From Rhynochetos jubatus (taxonomy: Eukaryota > Chordata > Aves > Eurypygiformes > Rhynochetidae), in contig CM050649.1 of NCBI GenBank assembly GCA_027574665.1, forward strand, positions 59,734,150-59,798,149: a stretch of 64,000 bases of DNA, in the 5' to 3' direction. Under the pieces are notes generated by a model. It was not told the DNA's origin, searched no databases, and worked only from the letters and a program-made list of their open reading frames with translations. A program made the translations under genes and the position numbers. Shown here one piece after another: positions 27,068 through 40,674 of this stretch (positions are counted from its first letter, which is position 1; the number at the start of each line of letters is the position of its first letter).

Positions 27068-27106
27068 GCCGCTGCCACCCCGGCTCCCGGCTGCTCTGGC
27101 CTCGCC

Positions 27107-27182
27107 ATGTCCGCTTCCTCCTCCGCGGCCGCGCTGCGCCCGGTCACTCACCTCATCTTTGACATGGACGGCCTCCTGCTGG
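27107..27182 (+). CDS. PUDP: Pseudouridine-5'-phosphatase, coding exon 1 (HAD motif I)
   Basis: ATG at 27107-27109 follows CTCGCC. Twenty-five codons read [12 protein letters not shown], then [13 protein letters not shown], and the exon ends with the G of a split Asp codon before GTGTGTAG (donor GT at 27183-27184). FDMDG is HAD-superfamily motif I (DxD). Asp19 is the expected nucleophile forming the aspartyl-phosphate, and Asp21 the general acid. From VTHL onward it is nearly identical to vertebrate PUDP/HDHD1, while the Ser/Ala-rich leader varies. The enzyme dephosphorylates pseudouridine 5'-phosphate in the cytosol during RNA turnover. The split codon is completed by AT at the start of the exon at 58731, giving LLLDTE as in mammals. 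No other in-frame ATG upstream suits this start. Confidence 0.95.
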
Positions 27183-30100
27183 GTGTGTAGCCTTCGCCCC
27201 TCTCCCCTGCCGCGGCCTGGTCCCCGCCCCGCGCAGGACGGTCCCACTGCGCCGCGAGGCCCTCCCCGGCCCGGCCGTCCGGGTGGGCGGCGAGGGGCTG
27301 TAGCTAGCGGCGGGCGGCCGCCTCTCTGCTGAGGCGGCTCATGGGTCCTGGGGAACGGAGCGGGCCGAGCCGGGCCAGCCTACCCCCTGCGGCCAATCCT
27401 TCACCGTCTCCTTGCTCCGGGCAGTCAGCCAGAGCCCCCGGGGTGGTGTTGCTTAAACCCGGTTGAAGGGATTAAAGCAACAGGAAACGATTTATTTCCT
27501 TCTCCTGCCGCCCGCTGCCTTTCGTGGGCGTATTTCGCTGGAATTAAAAGCTTGGGGGCTCGCATTGAAAAGGGGGCTTATCGTCGATAGTGGAGAGCCG
27601 AATGAGGTTAGGGCGGCTGTGGGGAGAAGGGTAGATGGGGGTTAAAGGCCAAGGAGAACGAACAGGTATGGAGAATGGGTTTCAGTTCGCAGAGCTGGAG
27701 GAGCCCCAGGGTCGCGACGCTGGCCCGGCGCCACGGAGGTGTGCGGGAGGCGGCCGAGGACAGCGAGGCCCTTACCCGGGCCTTGCTGGTACTGCGCAGG
27801 GTACCCGGGAGCATTTGTAAGCATTGAGATTGCCAGCTGAGGAGGTCTGGGAAACCACTGTGGTAGTCGTCTCCCAGTGTTTGTATCGGTAGGCTGTCAG
27901 CTTTGCAGGGTTGCTCTGAAATCCATCGCCTCCCATGCCACAGATAGGTTGGATCTTGGGGTTTGAGTAGTCAGTAGAGTAGAACAGTTTTTAAGTCTGC
28001 TCTTGACAATTTGCTGAATCAGGGCCTTCTGCTGCGTGTCTCCTGTAGAATAATTGAGTGTTTCTGTAAGTAACTTGGGTTGTGAAATAGTCTGTGTGGA
28101 TTATCACACAGGAAGCAGCTTTGGATGTGAGTGCATTTGTATAACCTGGGAGCTCGAGGCATGAACCTTCCTTCTGCCAAGGCCATATTGTTGCATTTCT
28201 GCTTGCAAGTCTTGCAAGACTGCTGTGAAGTGTAATGAGTTGCTCTGTTTCCAAGAAATGTGCGATTTCCCTCCTTCAGGCCTGTAACAGGTGAAGGCAA
28301 TTCTGTTATTGTAGTTTAAAGCAAAACTGGCTTTATTCACACTATCACAGATAGTTTCAAGCATTTTAGGGCCTTTGATTTCTGTTTGTTGCATCTGCAC
28401 TCTCAATGCACTGTGCAAAATAATGATTGACTTATTTCAGTTTCACCACTGGAGTCTCAAATAGCTTGGGGTTATGTTTCGTTTCTTTTTAAATCCAGAA
28501 CAAATTATTTTAATTGCATTCTTACTTATATGTTTCAGGAAATCTTTTTTAGTTACTACTTCTTTTTAGCATAATTTGAAAATCTGCTTCACATGGAATA
28601 CTCACTTGAGCAGGACAGTTTAGGTCTATGAATATTTAGGCACTGAAGTGGATACGTAAGATTTCTGTATCAGTTTTAAATGGATTTATTATGCACAGGT
28701 ATTTACCGGGTTGGTACTTTAGCTTTGGACAGTATCCTAGGAACTAAAGACATATCTGTATTTAGAAATTGCTTTTCTGTAACATTCCAAACAGGCAAAA
28801 CCACTACAAATTGAGGTTCTGAGTCGTGTTTACTTTTCTAAATTCCTGGGGTTCATACAGTAAGAAACACTAAAAATACTGTAGATTATGAACTGCACCT
28901 CATACAGGGAAATTAATTATAAACTATCCATAATTCTTGGACCTAAGTTTGCCAAGATTGAGACACTGAAGGTATAAACCCACTCCTTGCTGTTTTTAAA
29001 CTTTTCTGTTTTAAAGTACAGATCCAGATAAATACTTGGTCGCTTTCTGGGTTCAAATAAAATAACAGACTTAAATTAAAGCAGTTTGTGTGCTTATATA
29101 AAAAATATACTTATGTGAAGAGTTTATGCATGCTGGTATAATTTATTTTTATCCCTATATATGAGGCATTTTTTGCACTGATACAGATTTGTTGTGTTTC
29201 TGTTCCCCTAGTTATTTTCATGCTGCAATGTGGATGTGATTTCTTCTATTTAAAAAAGTTGCATAGAAAGGATTTGTTTTATTTCAGTAAACTTTAAGCT
29301 ATGATGAAAGCAATAATTATGTATAAAATTGAACTGAAAATACTTTTAAGTGTCTTCCAGTACAGGGGCATAAAATGGGACACCACCTTGATGGGTATCT
29401 CTAGTGGATGCTTTCTTTCAGAGCATTTGTAGTATGTTTCAGTCTCTAAATACTTTGAGTTCTATCACAACTTAAACATAATTTTTGGTGAACCTATTTG
29501 TTTCATGGTGAGCTGTGATCTTTAGGAAGCAAGAAGGCACTCAGGAGACTGCTTGGACTTCCCCAAGATTCCTAAACATTTCAAGAAATTTGGAATAATT
29601 TGGGGTAAGGAATGAAGTAAGGGGCACACAAGCTGGATGCTTTTTGCCCAACCTGTCTGCTCTAAATCTTTTGAGTGAGACAAATGGTTATATTGATGTA
29701 AATATACAAGAGAAATATGATCCCCTTTAATTTTATTACAAAACTTTTAATGTGTCACATAGTGTTAATCAAAGGTGATAAAATTAACTATATTCATATT
29801 TCTAGAACCTATAGAAATATGTGCAAAATTACCTCCTTTGAAAGAGCACAAACAAAAATTTTCAGTATTGGATATCTACAAGTACACTTCAGTAACTTTC
29901 TGAAGTACCTCCATAGCTGGTTGCATTTTTCAGAATCCAACGCTTTGGTTTTCACAATAATTTTTACAATGAAGTAGCATGTAAAAATGTACGTGACTTT
30001 TGGAAGTTTTCATGTAAACCTTGCTGTTTTTATAGAACAATAGTTGATGAAAAATTGAACATTACATTGATTTAATGTAGTGTGCCATGAACTGGCTCTC

Positions 30101-33100
30101 TGTAGCTGACATACTTGCTTCTGAGTCGGGAAGGTAGGATATTGTCTGATGGGAAGATTTCTAAAACATTTGTGAATGCTTTGTGACTATAAAATCCTTA
30201 AATGGTGCCTGAGTCACTTACAAGGTTCTTGACTTTGGAAGCAATCCAAGTGTTACCCCATAGAACCTAGGGCTAGGCTAGGCTATATGAGCATTGCTGA
30301 GGCTGATCTTCTGTGACTTTATCTCCCCACATCTCTTTAGCATAATTGAGACTGATTAAATTGTCCTTGAGTCCCACCTTGGTGTATCAGTTTACCTTCA
30401 ATAGGGAAGTTCTTGCCCCTGAACTGCCAGTGGAAGTACTTCATCCCTTTCATTTGGAATCCTTCTGTATTGTTAATTGAAGGGTTATCTAACTACCCTT
30501 GTTTTCAGCGCTTAAAATCAATGCAGTTCACCTTTCTGCTGGCGTTTTCTCTGGATTACCTTCTCTTTCCCTTTGTGCTGTTGGATGAAATACTTTTTTT
30601 TGTGTCTGTCATTCCAGTTGCCAGGAAATGAGCACACTGGAAAACAGTGCTCTCATTTAGTAAGTAAATTAGGTAATAGGTAAAACAGCACCTCTAGACA
30701 GCTTATTTAATAGGTAAAATTAACTGAAGGACTGTGTTTTTGCGTTGTTTTGTAGGAAACTCCAGGTGTAATAGAAAAAGTAGCCCTTGTGCTAGTGTAA
30801 TACAGTTCTGTTTTATTAGTAGTACATTCTGCTTTAACTGAATCTTGTTGCATATGTATAATAATGTAGCTTGTAAGTGGTGCTGACTTCACTGCATAGT
30901 ATAAACCAGAGATAAAGGAATAACAAAATTTTAATTTTTGGTGTATTATGTAGTTCTAATATATGCTTATTTATTTATTTTTAAGCCCAACACTTTTGTA
31001 GTGTTAAATTTCTACTTGTTTTCCTGCAGCAAATCCTAACAATAAATGCTCAGAACTTGCACAGTAGATTGCTTTTTCTTAAAATGCTTTAGTCTTTCCC
31101 ACAGAAAACCACTGTTCTAACTGCTTGTATGTAGTATAATTAAAACTGTTAAACCTACTTGTGTGTGCACTTATCCAGTACACACAGTACAGGGTTAGCT
31201 GGCTAAAATAAAAAATAAGAAAAAAACACAGAGTAGAAGCTAGAGTTCTTTGATAACTAAATAAATACTTTTGTTATAGTTGTACTGTTTTAATATCTGA
31301 TTCTGGCATTTTAACATATTGTAAAAACATACAGAACCAATGCTGAAGATACGGATGGAAAAATCTATTGAATTTGTACAAAATATATGGGTAATGCCCC
31401 CTAGGATCTATCTCCTCAACTTACTGCATAGGTTGTATTTTGATCTATGGTAAGTGGTTTTGTTATGTAATTATAGTCAATAGCTACCGCACCACCGGAA
31501 CACAGGTGGGATTGAATGTTGCCTTTGTTGATCTGTGCCTAAACCTGGGGGAGTCTGAAAGTATTTTAAATTAGAAATTGTATTCTGTACAAGGCGCGTG
31601 TATAATACTAACTTTTCCTAGCTGAAAAATTAACTTAGGAAAACTGCTGCAAAGATAAGATGTTTCTTAGTATTGTGCTTAAAGCTGACCTAAAGATAAA
31701 TTAACATGCAGAGAACATGACACTTTAGTATAGAAATACATAGTAATGTATTTATTTTTCTTTAAATTTTTGTTTGGAGTAGTGACCATTTTATGTAAAT
31801 TATTACCCTTGCTGGTGTCTCCTAGTGTTGTGAAACAGTGTCTTTACATAAGTCTGTATATTCAAGTCGCTGTGAAAGAGAGAAGGTTTCTAAAGCAACT
31901 TAGTTTTGCAAGATTCTCTCCCCATAACTCAAAGACATGTTGGACTGTACAGGCACGGAAGTGCCGGCTTGTTCTGACCATTTGCAGAGTGGTGAGGAGT
32001 AGTTTAGGCAACAGGGTTCAGAAGTTGCTGCTTTTGCAGTTGCTGTCTCCTTTGTGTGGAGAAGACTGTTGGGTTCTTGTGTGCCACTTCTAAGCAACTC
32101 CTGCATGTCTGGTCATACAGGTAGTCTCTGGTCTATAGTGTAGAAGAAATTAACGTACAGTTAAATTTGTTGCAGTGCTGTGAGATTCACAAGAGTTTTG
32201 GCATGTTTTCTTTCTTTCCTCCCAGTGTTACCTACCCATTGTCACAAGGTCAGAAGTCAAAAATGTACTCTTACTTTCATTTCATTGAACAAGTTGCCTA
32301 GGAGATTGCTGTTACTAGAAAACTGGTAAGAGTTCCACGCTGGAGTTTGCTTATGTGCATGCTGTCTTTTATTTCACAGAGTGAATAGGAGGTTAAAACA
32401 GCTTCCTATTTCTTCTGCATCAGAGCAAATAGCACCAATTCAACTAAACATCAGTCCTCTCTAGATTGTCCTCTATTATGGCTTAAGTGCAGGAATTAAT
32501 CTTCTTAGGCTATAAACTGGCAATCTTGTAAGCCTATTTTCTGCTTCTGGGTAGTGTAAACTTACTTTCTTGCCATTCTCTGTTTCCATCTGATTTTGGG
32601 GAACAAAGAAAGAAACAAAAATACTGTCTTACCCCTCTGTTTTGTACCTGCACTTTGTTGCAAAGCCAAAGAGATTAAGAATATTATTAGATCAAAATAA
32701 CTCATAGATGTTTTATGAGCAAATTTTAGAGATAAGTAAAACACCTCCTCATTGAAAATTAACTAACCATAAATTGAGTAAATAAGATTTGTCATATGCT
32801 TGAAAGCTAACATTTTAATTTAACAGCAAGGAGATTTTTGGCAAGGACATAACAAATATACTAACCTAGAGTCTAAGTGCTATTATTCCCATGATTGATT
32901 TGCAGATTGTACATCCACATGATTGCCTGTTGTTTGTGGTTAGAATAATCCAGAATCAGAGCTTAGTTCAGCGTCTGTAGAACAGAATCTGTTTCACCTC
33001 TGTAATAGTTACCACATTTCAAAATGCCATGGGTAGCATTAGCAATGATCTTTTTTTCTCCCTGGGGAATTAACATAAGAGTGCTCCCAAGCTGAAAGAT

Positions 33101-33159
33101 CAGTGATTTGATTTTAATATTGCACATGAATTACACACAAATGCAATGTATTTTTGGTT

Positions 33160-33187
33160 CTTATTTATTTCATTATTTATTTATTAG
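33160..33187. repeat. Interrupted TTTA microsatellite
   Basis: Repeated TTAT/TTTA units with one CA interruption. Low-complexity DNA just left of the CR1 copy. Confidence 0.7.
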
Positions 33188-33284
33188 TTGCATCAGACCC
33201 AAAGCATTTGGTTTTAAAAGAAAAAAAGCCCCATGTGCTAATTAAATGAATCCCAAGGGACTTCAAATTTCCTCTGTTGCAATA

Positions 33285-34998
33285 CTTCAGGTTGGATAAG
33301 ACCTCTGGGATCATCATGTCCAACTGTTAAGATAACACTGCCAATACTATCACTAAACCATGTTCCTCAGCACCTCATCCACACGTCTGTTAAATACTCC
33401 AGGACTGGTGATTCAACCACCTCCCTGGTGTACCAATGCCTGACCACTCTTTCAGTAAAGAAATTTTTCCTAATATCCAATTTAAACCTCCCCTGGTACA
33501 ACTTGAGGCCGTTTCCTCTTGTCCTATTGCTTTTCACTTGGGGGAAGAGACCAGCCCCCACCTCTCTGCAGCCTCCTTTTAGGTAGCTGTAGAGAGCCGT
33601 AAGGTCTACCCTGAGCTTCCTCCAGGCTAAACACTCCTAGCTCCCTCAGCCACTCCTCACAGGGCTCGTGCTCCAGACCCTTCCCCAGCTCTGTTGCCCT
33701 TCTCCGGACACGCTCCAGCACCTCAATGTCGGTCTTGTAGTGAGGGGCCCAAAACTGAATACAGGGCTGACTACAGGGGGACGATCAGTTCCCTACCCCT
33801 GCTGGCCACACTTCCTGATGCAGGCCAGGATGCCATTGGCCTTCTTGGCCACCTGGGCACACTGCTGACTCATACTGAGCTGGCTGCTGACCAGCAGCCC
33901 CAGGTCCTTTTCCACTGGGCGTCTTCCCAGCCACTCATCCCCAAGACTGTAGCTTTGCATGGGGTTGTTGTGGCCCAGGTGCAGGACCTGGCACTTGGCC
34001 TTGTTGAACCTCATACACTTGGCTTTGGCCCATCGATCCAGCCTGTCCTGACCTCAATGATGTCAATACTCCCACCCAGCTTGGTGTCATCTGCAGACTT
34101 ACTGGGGGTGCACTTGATCCCCTCATCCTGGTCATTGATAAAGATATTAAACAGAACTGGACCCAGTACTGAGCCATGGGGAACACCACTTGTGACCGGC
34201 TGCCAACTGGATTTGACTCCATTCACCACCTCTGTTTGGGCATGGCCATCCAGCCACGTTTTTACCCAGCAAAGAGTGCACCCGTCCAAGCCATGAGCCG
34301 CCAGTTTCTCCAGGAAAATGCTGTGGGAAATGGTGTCAAAGGCTTTACCACAGTCTAGGTAGACTTTATCCCCAGCCTTTCCCTTGTCCACTAAGCAGGT
34401 CACCTTGTCACAGAAGGAGGTCACATTTGTCAAGCAGGACCTGCCCTTCACAAACCCATGCTGACTGGGCCTGGTCATCTGGTTGTTCTGTACATGCTGT
34501 GTGAGTTCACTCAAGATGATCTGTTCTGTAACCTTCCCCAGCACCAAAGCCCTTCTTGTAGATGGGTGTCACATTTGCTAACCTCCAGTTAACTGTGACC
34601 TCCCTGGTTAGGGCCTGCTGATAGATGATGGGAAGTGGCTGGGTGAGCACTTCTGCGGGCTCCCTCAGTACCCTCGGGTGGATCCTGTCCAGTCCCGTAG
34701 ACTTGTGGGTGTCAAAATGCTGCAGCAGGTTGCTAACCATTTCCCTTTGGATTGTGGGGGCTTCATTCTGGTCCCTGTCTTCCGGCTCAGGGGTCTGGGT
34801 ACCCAGAGAACAACTGGTCTTACTATTATAGACAGTGGAAAGAAGACATTAAGTACCTTGGCCTTTTCCTCGTCTTTAGTCACTATGTTTCTCCCTGCAT
34901 CCAATGGAGGATGAAGATTCTTCTTAGCCCTCTGTTTGTTTTTAATGTATTTATCAAAACATTTTTTATTGCCTTTTATGGCAAAGGCCAGGTTAAAT
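33285..34998 (-). mobile_element. CR1 retroposon, 5'-truncated, with degraded ORF2 reverse transcriptase
   Basis: A 1.7-kb CR1 read on the minus strand, the longest single-piece copy in the window. Its 3' end is at about 33285. Reverse-transcriptase blocks are recognisable: STGLDRIHPRVLRE (about 34700), [12 protein letters not shown], then [12 protein letters not shown], then [19 protein letters not shown], then SADDTKLGG where F/YADD is usual. These fall in several frames with interruptions, and the Phe or Tyr before the catalytic ADD has become Ser, so the element is dead. The endonuclease part is missing. The 3' noncoding part runs from about 33285 to 33560. Confidence 0.95.
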
Positions 34999-37900
34999 TC
35001 TAGTCAAACTTTGCTAATAATGGGGCTTTCGTTTTCTGTTACACGCATTCAGTTATACAGAGGCCCTTTTGCAAGTGGAGAGGTATGATTTGAAGGCTCT
35101 GGGAGTCTAAAGGTTCTATTTAGTGATTTTAAAGATGCACACAGCAGTTTGACCATTTATAAAAATTAGTCTCTTTCTGTCCCTTAATATAGACTTTTGA
35201 ATCTGTAGATGACAAAGTTTTATATTTGTTGGCTACGTACACCATTTTGTGTATAAAGTTCCAATTATTTCTCTTTGAGTGTAAATAACAGGATGTCATA
35301 AATGGAACAGTATTTCACACAAAGAAAAGCTGCATAGAATTTTCCCTTATAATAACACTATTTCCAGCTGCTGCATTCCAATTTTCTTTTTACTTAAGAA
35401 GAAAAACACCATTAGCAACCCTGCATTTATTATTCTGCGGTAGTTACACTGTATGCCATCTTGGGCCCAACTCTACAGCTCTTACTCTGAGTAGCTGTAA
35501 TTCATTCATGTAGCCTTGTTGTGAGTTGGCTAATTGAACTCTCGAGAATTTTTACGGACACCTTAATTTTTCCAGGTAGGACAGTTTACCAGCAAAATTC
35601 TGCTTTGTGAGTTCTGCTAGTATATTTTCTCCAAGAGACAATCTTATTCTTTAATACTGCCATTTATACTTCTAATGTTGGCGGGGTGGGGTAGGGTTGT
35701 GGTGGTGTTATTATTTTAAACTAATTTTTTACTTTTTTCAATATTTTAAAATATTTAAAATCTTTTTTTTAATATTTAATAATTTTCACAATACTGTCAA
35801 TGCCCTTTTAAAGATCAGGAACTATGTTAACTAGCAACACAAAAGCAATTAAGCTAAATATCTCCCTTTAAACTTTATATCTCATGCTTTCAGTATGGAC
35901 AACTGATTTTCTTTTGCACAATGTGGAGACTGCTAGTGATTCTTGTGTTATCTGTTCTGTTACAGTGCTGCTTCTGTTACATGTTTCTGTACCTCACTAT
36001 GTTGATCACAAGACTACTGACAATTATTTAACCAAGTTCATTTCTGTATCTTATAAGGGTTCTGACAGAGACTCATGGTCTTGATTTATCCTTTTCCTCC
36101 CCACTTAATAATAAAATCAGAGTTTCAACCCAAAGTTCATTGAGGAATTGCCAACCTGTATCAAGATTTTTCTTGGTACTTAGACGGGAAAAAAACATCC
36201 TGTTTTATTTATGTCACTTGTGTTTTCCTTTCCTTCAATAACTAGTGAGGAATTCTTGTTTCTGTTTCTTATGGTTCTTTTTTTGACGGCTAACAACTTT
36301 TTTATTTTTTTTTTTTTTCTGGCAATATTTTGCTTCTTTAAGTATTGCATGCCTATTGACAGTATCAGTGTTTGCTGTCTTTATGCATGCTTTCTGTTCT
36401 TGTGCAGGTTTTAATAATTTTTACATCCTCTTATAATAAATATAATTTTAACAGTAGTTTGACAATAAACCTGATACTGTAATTTGGAAAAACTTGAATT
36501 TAATTGGACATTGCTCTTTCCCCAGTATGGTTTTTCTGTTGTTATATATAATAGCTGTTTTCTTTTTAAAATGTATTCTTATTTTCTTCCTCCTTCCCTT
36601 TTGAGGTATATAAAGTATTTTTGTAAAAGTCATTAGATAAAGTCATACTTCTAGTAGACTGTGTGTCTCTGAAGAAAGAAGTTTTTTTCTAGTTCGTGAA
36701 AGCTTTCCTTTGGGCACCAGTTATGTGTCAACATGGCATATATTACTTTTTTTCTATGCTGTTACATTTCACCTGTGCTGTGCCTGTGTGTGGTTCTTTT
36801 GGGCAAGTTTCATGTGCAGTTTGTCTCAGGATAATGCAAAACAACCGAGAGGAAAGCATAGTTCATTATTTGTTGGCCCAGTTTTTCTGTGTAACATATG
36901 TAGGAATTTACTTATGACCTTTGGTGTTGCATGGTATGTACAGCACAATAAAGCTCATTAATACACATTCTGTGACCTGGTGTAATAGTTCCAGCAGCCC
37001 CTGTGTAACCTTCGTTCTCCGAAGGATATGTATGCGCTAGTCCTTAGCAGCAGTCCTGGGCTTGCAGGCGCTGAACTGATTGGGTTTGCTGCCAAGTGGC
37101 TCACCCCTCTTGTTCACTCCTGGGCATCGATTGTCTGCTGTGCATAAATACTAGTTCACACAGGTTCTCTTTCACAGTGTCACTGTATACTGCATATTGC
37201 TCGCTCATGTTAGGGTGTCTTTTTGAGCATTATGTGTTTAAAATTGTGTTCTGCTTTAATTGGCCCTTTTTGGGTGCAATGTAAACTGCCACAGAGTACG
37301 TATTTAAACTAACAGACCTTTGTTTGATTACTGACCAGTCATGGGAAGAAGTGTGTTTGGAGATTGGGATGTTTTATGAGTTTCACACTGCTGCTGTTCA
37401 TTTGGGAACATTTGTAAGGAAGAGGAAAAAAAATTGCACTAATACTAGAAGAAGAATCGAATGAAAGAAAATCTGTGTTTAATGAAAAAATTGAAATTAC
37501 AGTGTATCAGAAAGGCCGAGTAGGAGAAATTACTGAGTGTAAGGTGGAGCTTGACTTCATTGAGGCATAATTTCATTTAAATAAATTGTTCTATGGTAAA
37601 AGTTTTTTTAAAATTTATTATTACCGTAATTTACATACAGAAAGCTCCTTTGACATGTCTCTTCAGGGCAAAAGAGTAGACCTGTGTACGTCTGTAAAGT
37701 CACATAACCTTGGGTAATGTCATCATTCAGGCTACAAGACCATTACGGCAAAAAATTACACCATGTGAAATGGTGGATCTTTTTATGCTAGGATTGAATC
37801 CTCCTGATAGCATTATATTATTGGACTAACAAAACATTCTTTGCTTTGTAGCTAAGGGGAGATGAAGCCACAGAAAGTATATCACAATGCAATAAATTTC

Positions 37901-39991
37901 TAGTCTTTAAAAATTAAAACCAGTGTTTCATGAGGAACATATCTCAGGAAAATGAAAATATTTTCGCCACTAAGGTGTTGTAGTCTATCTCATTGCTACT
38001 CTGCTGCCTAATAACTGAAATTGTTATTATTGTTGTACATCATATTTTTTGTGATATTTATCCTTCTCCCATTTTTAATTTGAACATCTTCATTTTCCAT
38101 GAATAAAGACATCTAAGACTAAAGAGCAAGAAGTAGTGTTGCTATTCTGGGTTTGTGTGTTCTAGAACTTTAAACTTTTATGTGGCAATTGATTAGAAAT
38201 AGTACAGTATTGTAAAATTTAGTCTTAAAATGTTTGTCTAACTGTTGATTTTGCGTAGTTTACTGTTTGTCATGGATTTGCCTTTTCAAAAAGGAAGTGA
38301 ACTATTCCCCTTCCCTATTTTGGAACTTGTCACAGAGAGGAAGTAGTTAGTGTGGGCACTTGGAAACACGAATAACAAGATAAAATTGAAGTTCTAGGTT
38401 GTTAAGTAAAAAAAAAAAAAAGTTTTGCATCTTTATATCATTTGTTATACTAATGCCAGTTCTACCTTTTTTTTTTTTTCATTAAGGAAACCCTAGAGTT
38501 CTCTCTTACAGGTTAAAGAAAAAAAGGGTTTAGTTTTACCTGCTAGTTTTTTCTAGCTGCCTATTCACTGAGGCTTCATACCTTTAGAAACAGCTGTATC
38601 TCCTGAAAACCTCACATGATACCACTGCAAAATTTCTTAGTGGCTGTGTTGTGTCACACAAAACCTCCCCTGTCCAGGCTGAGCTCTGAACTGCCCTGAG
38701 AGGGGAGTTTTCTGGAGTCTGCTGTAGCACAAATACTGCTGTCCAGACCACTTTTTTCCCATGGAAAGCAGAATGGTGAAGAGAGGAGGCAGTCTACACG
38801 TGTTGGGACAAGATTTGAAATAATGTATGCCCTGAGTGCTTCTAGGTCCCAGGGTTTAGAAATAACTGATGAGTTCCAAAATGTGAATGTTGGACCTAGA
38901 GAAGTAACTGTACGTAACAACATGTAAATGCTTATCCCAAGACTTATGTATATATGCATGTATTATGAATATACTTTGTATAGCAGTCTTCATGTGACAT
39001 CTTGGTCTCTGAGAAAACTTCTGAACCTTGATGGCATCTTGCGGAGTGTCATGGCATTAGGAATTTTCTTTTTATGTTTATTTTTGTTGGTTTTTCTGAG
39101 ACTGTGTTTTAAATTCTGCAGTTAGCATTCCTTGGCTAGCATTCCTTGGATATATTATGTTAGAATTTCTTTCATCTCAAATATATTTCATAAATAGAAG
39201 AAAGTCTCTGAAGTGTTTATCATACTATTAAGCTTTCTGTATATGCTATTTTTAAATTTTTTTTTCTGCTAGCTATCTGTTAGTTCTGCAGACTTCAGAA
39301 TCATTCAAATAATATTCTTTCAGTTTGGAAATTTCCAGTGCTCTACAAAACCCTACCATTTCTGGATAAAGCTTTAGAGATATAGGGGATGTCTTTTCAT
39401 GTGTGTGTATGTTTGCAAAGGAGAGGATTTCTTCCATTTAAAATAACTATTAAGATAATGTGCGGCTTTTCAGTAACTGAAGTTGTCAAGAAAAATGCCT
39501 TAAAATATGTCAAGATTTTCTTGACAAAGTCTCTTTGCATAAAGGAGAGTTAACAATAAAACTTGTATTGTATGGTCTATGAATTAACTAGGCTTTGTTT
39601 TTACCTAATCAAAGCTCTTGGCTTTAAGAGCTGGCATTTTAGGAACTATAGCTGGTACCTGTCTGCATTATACTGGTTAAAACTGTTGTCTGCATAAATC
39701 TTTATATGTTTTCCCCTACCTCTCCCCCAGGAAATAATACAAGATGATTACATTGTCTGTTAGTGTTGTTTTTCTCTCCTCATTGCCCTGGTTAATTGAG
39801 AAATGGCTGTGTGTTTGTAGAAATTTCTGCTGGGAGACGAAAATGAAAAGCCACATTCTAACATTTATAGCAAAACCATTGAAGTTATTCCCGTCTTCAT
39901 CTATTCCTTTTTCTAATACTGTAGTTCAACATGGAATAGATTAATGTTGTATTTTTCTTCCTTCTGTTACAATTTCAGCTTTCAGGGGACT

Positions 39992-40030
39992 CAAATGTTT
40001 CTGTATTTGACCCAAATGTTTCTGTATTTG
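39992..40030. repeat. Tandem duplication of an 18-mer, 21-bp period
   Basis: CAAATGTTTCTGTATTTG occurs at 39992-40009 and again at 40013-40030, identical, with ACC between. Recent slippage-type duplication in PUDP intron 1. Confidence 0.9.
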
Positions 40031-40180
40031 TATATATAAAGAAAAGGAAGGCAGAATTATTTTGTTTCCCTCTATATACTCTTCAGTAGATACTTAGTTT
40101 ATATTTCTCTTCATAGTATCTTGAATACTGAAATGGTGAGCTTCATTTCTCTGTATTCTAATTGTATGTACAAGAAAGTT

Positions 40181-40674
40181 CTGGACTCCTCAGTTCAAGA
40201 AGGACAAGGAGCTACTGGAGAGGGTCCGGTGCAGGGCCACTAAGCTGATTAAGGGTCTGGAGCACCTTCCATAGGAGGAAAGGCTGAGAGAGCTGGGGCT
40301 GTTTAGCTTGGAGAAGAGGAGGCTGAGGGGGGATCTTATCAGTGCTTATCAATATCTAAAGGGCGGGTGTCAGGAGGATGGGGCCAGGCTCTTCTCAGTG
40401 GTGTCCAGTGACAGGACTAGGGGTAATGGCCATAAACTGGAAAACAGAAGGTTCAACCTGGACATGAGGAAGCAATTCTTCCCTGTGAGGGTGACAGAGC
40501 CCTGGGACAGGCTGCCCAGAGAGGGGGTGGAGTCTCCTTCCCTGGAGACTTTCCAAAGCCGCCTGGACTTGTTCCTGTGTGATCTGCTCTGGGTCATCCT
40601 GCTCTGTCAGGGGGGGTTGGACTAGATGACCTCTAGAGGTCCCTTCCAACCCCTAACACTCTGTGAGTCTGTGA
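40181..40674 (+). mobile_element. CR1 retroposon, 3' 494 bp
   Basis: Sense-strand CR1 beginning in the GGAGAGGGTCCGGTGCAGGG part of late ORF2 and running through GGAGAAGAGGAGGCTGAGGG, GAAGCAATTCTTCCCTGTGA and GGCTGCCCAGAGAGGGGGTG. It ends in the ACTCTGTGAGTCTGTGA tail at 40674. An open frame of 105 codons inside it is the tail of CR1 ORF2 and not a host gene. It is a cleaner copy than the others with this tail type, suggesting relative youth. Confidence 0.95.

Larger units (their letters stand above)
26920..27800 (+). promoter_or_regulatory. CpG-island promoter of PUDP (possibly bidirectional)
   Basis: GC content and CpG density rise abruptly from AT-rich flanks at about 26920 and fade after about 27800. 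PUDP exon 1 sits inside. There is no TATA box near the start codon, as expected for a housekeeping CpG promoter. Visible elements include GC-box-like CCCGCCC (about 26947), CCCCGCCCC (about 27222) and an NRF1-like palindrome at 27056-27067. STS lies on the opposite strand to the left, so bidirectional activity is possible but not shown. The transcription start is not determinable here; it should lie between about 26900 and 27100. Confidence 0.85.

Noticed and set aside
26791-27332. Overlapping long open frames on both strands in the CpG island
   Set aside because: They are Ala/Pro/Arg/Gly-rich frames that arise because GC-rich DNA has few stops. The only supported coding frame here is PUDP exon 1, starting at 27107.
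33694-34296. 200-codon plus-strand open frame
   Set aside because: It is the antisense of CR1 reverse-transcriptase sequence on the minus strand. CR1 antisense frames are commonly open.
40308-40625. 105-codon plus-strand frame as a possible host gene
   Set aside because: Its residues (for example [19 protein letters not shown]) are the C-terminal end of CR1 ORF2.
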